A DNA stretch of 64,000 bases from Prunus persica (lineage: Eukaryota > Streptophyta > Magnoliopsida > Rosales > Rosaceae): assembly GCF_000346465.2 (NCBI RefSeq), contig NC_034009.1, forward strand, positions 26,849,643-26,913,642, read 5' to 3'. Made by a program: the position numbers and the translations under genes. Under the pieces are notes generated by a model that was not told the origin of the DNA, did not search any database, and saw only the letters and a program-made list of their open reading frames with translations. Positions 56,066 through 64,000 of the stretch are shown here, one piece after another. Numbering within the stretch: position 1 is the stretch's first letter; every line of letters begins with the position of its first letter.

Positions 56066-57299
56066 TTAATTTTTGTCACCAGTCCATTCATTCCAGTCCT
56101 TGTCAACATGATTTTGTGCCCATTTGATTGCTGCACGCGCAGCTTGCTGTCCACCAGGTAATCCACGCTCATTCAGAGTATCAGCCATATCAATGAAAGG
56201 AACTACCAAGAGTGTCCCAGGACCACCATACTCGGTGTGCAAGAAAGTACTAAATATCTGTGGCAAAGAATCATTAGGGAAAACAGTTTAGTGCCTATAT
56301 ACTTCCATTCAAATCAACAAGAATCTTATCCCTAATGAGACGATATATAACACAAAGTATCCAAATCCATACACAAAAGAAGTGGCTTTGAAAGTAGAAG
56401 CTCTGAAATGACAATATTTCAGTGCAGAAGCATTTCTATGAACAGCTTCAAATAGGAAAATAAGGAATCATTGATAAAATTGTACACTATTGTAGGACGA
56501 ATATAACGGCAAAGAACGTGCTAGACAATGATGCAATGTGAAGAACTTTCTCTCTTTCTATTTCCCAAGGAACTCATATAACACATTATGATTACCAACA
56601 TATCTGGCAACGATTGAGAACTCCCAACGCAAATTTGTCATTACAAAAGAAATATCAGGTTTATGGATATACAATGCCAAACTTAATTCAAGCAAGGATT
56701 TTTGTTCTCCAAGCTACTTAGTCGCTTGCCCTGAGTAAATTCCAAAACATAAACTGATAAACTTTAAACAGCTAATCAAAATATTTGGTGTTAAGCAGGC
56801 AAAGTCGTTTTTATCTCCAGTCTCTCTCTTACAATTACAAAATGAGGCATACAAGGGAAGTTAACTCAGTACCTCAGTGCAGATCCCAACGACCTCTTCA
56901 ACAGAGTCTTCATACAAATCTTTCTTGGAAAGCTTATTCAGGAGATGGGTCCTAAACTTTTCTGTCTCCTGGACCCCAAAAAAACCATAAATCGAATAAA
57001 AATCAATTATTTTTAGAGAAGGAAAAGATGGTGAGTTGTAAGAGACTCACTTCATCAGCAAATTCAGGAATTGGGTCGGGAAATTTGTATTCTGCTGCTC
57101 TGCATATTTGCTTTCTTAACGACAAAGATGACGAAGATGAAGAAAGGTATCTGATACTAGTTGGTCTAAATCTCCATGACAAGCTTAACGAAACCCTAAC
57201 ACTTGAAACCGAAGAGGAAGAAGAAGGCAGGAAGGAAGAGGATGAGTCAAGTTTTGAAGGAGTTACAGATAGAAGCGGAGCTACACTACTCCAGCTCAT
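56066..57299 (-). CDS. PRIN2: Plastid redox insensitive 2 (PRIN2), 3 exons
   Basis: Chloroplast nucleoid protein that supports transcription by the plastid-encoded RNA polymerase and redox/retrograde signalling. Exons on minus are 57299-57051, 56968-56873 and 56257-56066 (GT-AG, all phase 0), giving 178 residues. Residues 1 to about 66 are Ser-rich, a typical chloroplast transit peptide. The mature part has AEYKFPDPIPEFADE, the conserved EYGGPGTLLVVPFIDMADTL and a C-terminal DKDWNEWTGDKN. Cysteines at 66 and 113 are candidates for the redox-active residues described for the Arabidopsis protein. It lies on the same strand downstream of DNA polymerase lambda, as in Arabidopsis. Confidence 0.92.
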
Positions 57300-57466
57300 C
57301 TCTTTCCCTTCTCTTATCTAAAACCTCCTCTAAATCTTAGCAATGTCTGCTCTTGGAATTATGGGATTTTATTATAAGGCTGACAGCCTCGCTATTCTTA
57401 TATTACAATTTCACCCCTGCACCAGGGAGTAGAGAGCTGCCATTTTCACAATTTAGGACAAGAGAA

Positions 57467-58146
57467 GAGTTTTTATCAAAAATAGTCAAAATTTATCTTT
57501 TATTTTCATAAATGTCAATTTTTAAAAAAATTTTAAAAATAGAAAAACACTCACTTAAATAGACTCAAATGCCCTCAAAACTAAAACTCACGTGAACCGA
57601 AAAAAATAAAACCTGCAATCTTTGTTTTCATTTGATTTCCAACCTATATTCTCCACTATGTTTCGATCAATGTTATATCATTGGAGGACTTGAACCATGA
57701 AGCTTCCCTACAGTGCCCCCAAGCCTATATATCTTTCACTGAGTTGCATAGTAGTACAACTGCTGGTACATGCGTAAGTCATTTGAATCATGATCACCAT
57801 ATGTTTGCTCAAAGTCCTGTGTTTGATGATGCGCTTCTAATTGCTTCGATGGTACCTTCCTGTTCCAATGATATAACATTGATCGAAACATAGGGGAGTT
57901 TACAGGTTGGAAATCATATTCATGGTTCAGTCCTCCAATGATATAACATTGACTGAAACTTTGTTTTTATTTTTGAAATAAACTTGAAAACAGAGATGCA
58001 GGCTTTGCTTTTTAGATTGACATGGATTTTAGTTTTGAGGGCATTTGAGCATTTTAAAGTGAGTTTTTTGCTATTTTTAAAAGTTTTTATAAACATTGAC
58101 ATTTATAAAAGTAAAGAGTAAATTTTGACTATTTTGAGAAAAACTC
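57467..58146. mobile_element. Mutator-type MITE with 9-bp target duplication
   Basis: 680 bp with long imperfect terminal inverted repeats (about 115-130 bp): the left end starts GAGTTTTTATCAAAAATAGTC and the inverted right end reads GAGTTTTTCTCAAAATAGTC. Perfect 9-bp direct repeats ACAAGAGAA flank it at 57458-57466 and 58147-58155, the mark of Mutator-like elements. A second inverted repeat inside (GATATAACATTG words near 57670 and 57945) extends the fold. It has no transposase of its own. It sits between PRIN2 and POLL and may supply part of the PRIN2 upstream region. Confidence 0.9.
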
Positions 58147-58575
58147 ACAAGAGAATGTATTATCTATATCGTGCCAATGCGAACGACAGCAAAAATTGTA
58201 GAATCCAGTAACTCTGAACTTTTTTTTTTATTTTTTTACTTTTGCATTTTATTGAATTTTAACAGTAATTTTCATTTTTATGTCCCATTTGAATTTTTTT
58301 TCTTTCTTTCATCTAGCAGTTGTGATTTGTGTCTCTGAAAAATGAGAAGCTCATCATCCTGATCGTTAGACTGTATTTAAATAGTTCTTCGGATTAATTG
58401 AAGATAATCATAACAATATCATTCGACAGACTCAAAAATTTGCAAGGGTTTGTATGTGAACAAGACTTTCCCTCTCTCTCCTTGTCTGCAAAATTGGAAC
58501 TGAAGTGTGTTTCCCTTACAAGGCCGAGTTTGTTTACTTTACATGTACACATTGCTCATACAAAACATTCACACG

Positions 58576-61500
58576 TCACAGATTTCTCTCATGTGGTTCA
58601 AGCCAAGGAAACCCAAGGAAATCAAACACCTCCTTTTCTGTGTCAAATTTCAAGCTTGCGCTAGCTCTCACCCCCTGTAACATGCAAGATACAAGCATGC
58701 ATTCAGTGAACCATGAAGAGATACAAAGTGGGGGAAAAGATACAAAAACCAACAAGCCATTACCCGTTTACTGCCGGAAGAGCCATGAGTAGCTGGAAAC
58801 AACCCTGTATCATCAAGCCGGAATCCTTTAGATTCAGCTAGTAATCTCAACCTGCATTAGATTGTGACAAACTTGAAGATGGTGTATTGAATTTCTCACC
58901 AACAGAAGGAACAAAATAGATAAAATTTTACAAACTTTTCGACTTAGCATTTGGGTGAATAACACTTTACCCCCCAATAGCAGATCAGAAAGTAAAGAAG
59001 TGAATGATAACTATGTACAGATTCTAATTGGTATGAGGGAAAAAGTAGATACGGAGAATGTTCAAGTAACACGGATCATCGAGTCGTGATGTTTATAGAA
59101 TCTACAAGACTGAGAAATTAAGAGCCTTGCTTTTTCCCTCTAAATTGAGAGGATGCTTAAAAAATATGATACTATGCCTAACATAGTATAGAAGTCAATA
59201 AAGAAAACGAACCTCCTATTCAATACATCATTCCCTGTCCAAGCTATTAGTCCAAATGCATATATCTCCAATGGGTAAACCTATAAAAACAAACCAAAGA
59301 CATTAGAATATATCAGAAAATTGATCATATATAATAATGTGACTCTCCCATAAACAATCACAAAAAGCAGGCCATAGTGTCCCTGCCTGGGAGGAGGGAC
59401 ATACTACACAAGTATAATTGTACAAGTATGAAATGAAAAATCGAAAAATAAAGACTTTCGGCTAACTTTGTGTGATATAATAAAAAATGATAGAGAGATC
59501 ACCAAAAACCTTAAGATCTATGCGATGTCGCAACTCTCTTCCTAGATATGTGCAAAGTCCGAAATATGTGTCAACGCCAGAATCAGTACCCTGCTCATGT
59601 TGTTGAAAAAATAAGTTAATGCAAGCAAATTTATGTCATGGCAAGTGCATAATAATATCATAGCATCATAAACAAGAAAAATATTAAGAGAACATTAAAA
59701 TATATTTTGAGAAGTCAGATGACTCTGATGTTCAACGAGGGTATAATACATTTTGCAGCATTCTAACTTGACTGCTTCTTAAAATTATCACCACTCAACT
59801 AGTTAATGAAAACCTGAGTTCAATTTATGACAGCATGTGTGTAACACTGACATATGTACACTGCAAAAATCATGAGAAGAAATGGCTAAAACAGAGAAAA
59901 AAAAATATATGTATGCTAAAACAGGAAGAAAAAAAAAATACGTATACATATATATATATATATCATGTTACCTCCTCACTATGCGTACTGAAAATCAAAT
60001 CCTCTCGTAGGAACTTCATATCCTTTAACTGCTTTACATATTTTGGTAGAAAACCTTTATGACTGAAAACACAGACCAAAGTAAGTAATCCTTTCAAAAC
60101 TAAAACCAAGGAGAAATTTTACTGGTAAATAGCAAGAACACAACTATAGTAGTAGTATCAAAGAATGGGATCTGAAACAATGATGAAAAACATGGACTAA
60201 GAAGAAAAATGCAAGCTATCCACAAGGAAAATTACAGGCAAATTAAGTAGCATCTAACCAAATTGAGCCCAGGGTATAATGAGAGCTCCCTTTAGCTGGT
60301 ATACATCATTATTCCAGAATACATGTATTTTTTTTAGTTTTTTTCAAAAAGGGATGAGAAACAATGGCTTCATACCTCGTTCCATCAGGATGTGTAATTA
60401 CAATGTCTAGATCCCCACAAGAAGCTTTCCCGCGTCTATATGATCCACCACATACAATGACCACCTACAGGTAGATATAGCCCACATACAAATATCAAGC
60501 CACACACTAGAAGAGAAGAGCAAGACTAATTCTTTTAAAGAATGGGTCACTGAATGTTACATTGATCCACATTCATTCCTCTAAAAGGTCATACTTAAAC
60601 AAGGAATTAGAAAAAGCATACGTTCAATTTGGCTCAATTAAATCCAGTATATAGTAGCAGTGCCATGCCAGTGTGAACATGCAAAACCAGTTCTTTTTTG
60701 CCTCACATGGCAGTTAGTTCAAACATTATTATATGCTCACCCCGGGCAAAACATTCTCTCCAACTTTCTGTAGAAGATGTTCCATCTCTTCAGCCTATTG
60801 AATAAAAAAAAACCAGTTTGTTGTGGGTAAGTAGATGCAAAGGAATCAGGTTAGCATAGAAATCGGGAAAACAAATATTATAATTAGACCTCATGGCGTG
60901 GGATCCTCTGTTTGATATCGTCATAATATCTTAACCCCAACTTTTGCGAATTTGTTAATGAATCTTCATTCTTCAAATCATCTAACGTGCGGTGTCCTTT
61001 CTCATATAATTTCAGTGCAGTAGCTGGACCAACACCCCAAATTTCCTCAAATAAGGCGAGTGTTCGTACCTGCAATTCATTAACCAAATGAAGAAACCAG
61101 AATCGTCAAACAATAAAGAAATGAAGTTATAGCCTTAGAATTTGATAAAATAGTGCATTCCCTTGCACACACAAACATAAAACATAAGTGAATCAGTGTC
61201 TTTACACTTTAAAAAAAGGAAACATCTACTGGAGCATGAGTTTAACAAAAAGAAGAATTCAAATTTCAAATTAGCAGCAGAATACTGAAACCATAGATTT
61301 ACTGAGAACCTTTCCAACACCTTTTCATCTGTTTCAAAGTGCTCCAACTTGGATAACTTCCCAGTAGTCACGATCTCCTGAATCTGCAATCACAGATCAA
61401 AAGCTTCTGTTATCAGATGGACAAAGTAGGAAGAATTCACCATTCCTCACAGAGAGGAATATGCATACTTTCAGAATAGGAAGCTCCAAATGAAATATAA

Positions 61501-62770
61501 TCTCTCACGTAGCTGACTGATATCTAATTATAGTTTAAGTAACTGAAAACAATTTCTACTCGACTATCTCTTCATGATGGAAGCATAGACCATACTAAAT
61601 TTCAAAACGCCGATAAATAGTAAGAATAATATCATAAGACTTGTGACTTCACAAAGTGCACCTAGTAACATGTACTTGACACAAAACATATTCAAAGAAC
61701 TAGCAAATCCTCCTCTATATACAAACCCATATCGGAACAGAATCCTCCCAATACAAAATTTAAACTTAGGCATGTGTCTCACATGATCTTGCATAGACTT
61801 TCCAATGTTGGGTAGGTCTTTAACTTGGTCCACACTTTGAATCTTGAAAGGCAACTTCTCTATAACTGGTACAGCCTTGTAATAGCTAAACGATCTTCGG
61901 TCATCACCCAAGGCTTTAATTGAAACACACAAGATTACCACCAAACATCAGAATTCTGGAAACCAAAAATGCAAAGTGAACAAACAGATGTTAAAGAAAT
62001 CCCACCTCTATAAATATTGATAAGTTTCCCGAATATCTGGGTTATGTTCTTATTCAAGTCAGGTGGGTTGTAGGGCACAGCCGACTGCAATGCAGTGATC
62101 TGATCCTTATTTGGAGATTCAGGGGTTTTGGGTATTGAAGTGTGAGCCAAGTCATCAGGAGAAGATGATCTTAGCTTTTTGGGTTTTGGCGGTTCATCAT
62201 CGCTAGAAATGTAATCATTGGAAGACTTGTCTGCTTCCAATTTTAGATGGTACATATCCTCAGATACCTTCTCTCCTGAGCTCAAACTATCCTCTAGCCA
62301 CTGATAAACTACAACTGTCTGCAAACCACCACAAGTTTGAAACTTGGAAGATTATACTCCATTCTAAAACTGAATTGAATTCAATTAATCAAAGCATTAA
62401 AGAAAATGAAATGGTGAATGAAAACTCACTCCTTTAAAGTGCGCCAAGCGCTCACTACCCAGTTGTTGTAAGAGGGCTTCTGGGTCCATAGCAAGTATGT
62501 GAGTGACCCTTTTGGTTAGGCTGTCTTCGATTGTAGCCCCCATTTGGACCAATTTTTGCTTCCAAATCTGAAAACTTAGGCACCAATGCTCAAAATATGA
62601 AGAAGAAGCTACAATAAAAACGCATGGGCCATGGAGTCGAGAAGCTATGAGTGTTTTACCTGTAAACGACGGCTCTGAACTCGTTTTTCGACTAAGAATA
62701 CGACCAATCCAGCGAACATTCCCTGAGGATCGGACGGTGGACTTTGATTTCTGGTTGTCTTTGGCGCCAT
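58576..62770 (-). CDS. POLL: DNA polymerase lambda, family X (13 exons)
   Basis: Nuclear DNA repair polymerase (base excision repair, end joining). Exons on minus are 62770-62660, 62567-62430, 62318-62006, 61913-61783, 61383-61321, 61069-60890, 60794-60741, 60464-60376, 60062-59972, 59590-59510, 59280-59213, 58851-58764 and 58674-58576, all GT-AG; the frame closes at 501 residues (Arabidopsis is slightly longer). The BRCT domain is at about 15-110 (GMFAGLVVFLVEK, YQWLEDSL), then a Ser/Pro-rich linker. The Pol X core follows: HhH words LPNIGKSMQDH and WGVGPATALKLYEKG, GGSYRRGKASCGDLDIV with two catalytic Asp (about 349-351), and the third Asp in RIDLK (about 415). It ends FDFLGFPWLEPHERNL. The start chosen is MAPKTTRNQSP, matching the family; an in-frame ATG at 62890 would add 40 residues. 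Confidence 0.95.
60575..60756. repeat. Dispersed repeat in POLL intron 7, touching exon 7
   Basis: Collinear with 44623-44812. The match reaches the intron/exon border: the GGCAAAACAT word lies inside exon 7 (60741-60794). Either the intergenic copy derives from this locus or a repeat has landed beside the exon. Confidence 0.75.
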
Positions 62771-64000
62771 TACTTTGACTGGGTTTCGTTTATTTGGGTG
62801 TGTTGGGGGGCCTTCTACAACAAGCCGAGGGCTTTTTACAGTTTTACATTTGAATTGGGTGAGCTCGTCATCTGCGAGCTTTGCGTGCAACCGCTATCAA
62901 TGCTGTCAAATTTTCAATCCTGATCGTTGGAGGACACGTGTGTTTCGAGGAGGACATCAAAAACCGTTTTTCCCTTTGATGGGTGACAATCAAATACGTA
63001 ACAGATAAAATATGCGATGTGTATTTTTTTTTTATAAATATACGATAACAAATTTGGCAATTATATCACAATTTAAATATTTTTAGTTCTTTTCAATAGT
63101 ACAAGAACAACATGTATTTATTATAATATATTTAATAAAAGTGAGTAAGAATACTTAATAAGTGCATACGTCTATAATACATGAATAAGTATATTGAAAA
63201 GTATAAGAATATTGAAGAGTCTATTACAAGTACATACGGAGCCTGTTATATGCAAATTGGGTTAATGACCTAAATGGTTTCCCAACTATTGCTCTAGTAT
63301 CATTTTGGTCCACCAACTAAAATTTTCATTTCAAACGTCTTTAAACTTTTTATTTTGTACCAAGATGGGTTTATCCGTCAAAGTCTGTGTATTTTTCCGT
63401 GAAATCGAGGGATAAAACCGTATTTTTAGGTCAGTATCCTCCTGTAAAACGACCAAGGCAACGTAGGAATGCATTCCCTCCCAAAAATCCTTTACGCTCC
63501 ACCGCCTAGACGACGACGTTCCAGTCGACTTGCCTTTCGACCAATTAAATAAAAAATCTAAGCCACCAACGCTTGCTTCTAACCCCACTGCTTGTATACT
63601 CCTCACATACCTTTATTTTTTTGGGTCAGAACTCCTCACATACCTATTCCTCCAAATTCACAGCTTGGCGACCGCGCATTCTGGGGCAGGTAAGGTGAAA
63701 GTCGTGCTCGTAGCTATCGTAGCCAACCACTTGGTCGTGAACCTCACGCTTGCCGTAAAAGGAGCAATCGAAGCCGCGAGCCGAGTCAGGAACACCGAAA
63801 CAGAGAGACCGATTTTGCTTGGATCTGACGGCTCGGGAAAATTGCTTGGATAAGGGCATATGGCGTCGTAGGAATTAGAGGGGGCTGGAGGCAGTGGCGG
63901 ACCTCATGGCAGCCATAGAAATGGGCTTGAAGGTCCTTGTTTGCTGGTGATGCAACTTTGAGTTCCCACCAGTTGCTCGACGGAAGTCCAGAGGAAGAGA
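62771..64000. other. Right end: POLL promoter and unrecognised sequence
   Basis: The POLL 5' UTR and promoter should occupy the first few hundred bases. The stretch 63244-63440 (TTAATGACCTAAATGG and following) looks like a dispersed intergenic repeat. From 63530 to 63859 both strands are open (107 codons on plus, 71 on minus) with moderate GC, and could be a gene fragment. I do not recognise a domain in either frame, and no gene is called. Confidence 0.4.

Noticed and set aside
63530..63859. Open frames on both strands at the right edge
   Set aside because: Both strands are open, no domain is recognised, no splice partner is visible and the window ends; a gene call would be a guess.

Overview
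The window is nuclear DNA of a flowering plant, probably a rosid dicot and possibly woody Rosaceae. The lineage is inferred from the overall look of the proteins and transposons; no species marker is visible. Host genes are split by GT-AG introns. Intergenic DNA is AT-rich and the centre is packed with nested transposable elements.

Layout. 1-5.1 kb: a complete D-type cyclin gene, CYCD1;1, on the minus strand (6 exons). 5.1-10.3 kb: non-coding. 10.36-12.2 kb: a tandem array of tRNA-Val(AAC) genes on the minus strand; copy 4 is cut in two by a 1,247-bp Harbinger-type element with a 3-bp target duplication. 12.5-34.9 kb: a decayed PIF/Harbinger transposon of about 4.1 kb. Its transposase gene is split by an 18,244-bp Ty3/gypsy LTR retrotransposon of the Tat/Ogre type. 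That element has two 3,486-bp LTRs that differ at five positions, an open gag-pol frame, an upstream ORF separated from gag by one in-frame UAG, and a 929-codon antisense plant-mobile-domain ORF. 34.9-41.6 kb: two Tourist-like MITEs, the second invaded by a broken 6.2-kb L1-type LINE. 41.7 kb: a fifth tRNA-Val copy with flanks like the first four, so the transposon stack has probably split one ancestral array.

41.9-51.2 kb: three plus-strand genes for organelle-related proteins: an RRM protein like RBD1 (chloroplast 23S rRNA maturation), an organellar RNase H1 like RNH1C, and a DCC-family (DUF393) thiol-disulfide oxidoreductase. 51.5-55.2 kb: four U5 spliceosomal snRNA genes on the minus strand. 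Three look functional, with plant USE and TATA elements; the fourth is decayed. A non-coding retroelement lies among them. 56.0-62.8 kb: PRIN2 and DNA polymerase lambda on the minus strand, separated by a Mutator-type MITE with a 9-bp target duplication. 62.8-64 kb: no gene recognised.

From memory of the Arabidopsis map, three neighbour pairs are conserved: CYCD1;1/RBD1 (At1g70210/At1g70200), RNH1C/DCC (At1g24090/At1g24095) and POLL/PRIN2 (At1g10520/At1g10522). The first pair is pushed about 37 kb apart here by the tRNA array and transposon stack. The strongest unusual signals are the antisense ORF and in-frame UAG of the young Tat element, a repeated stem-forming motif shared by its LTR and UTR, the split tRNA-Val array, and the U5 gene cluster.
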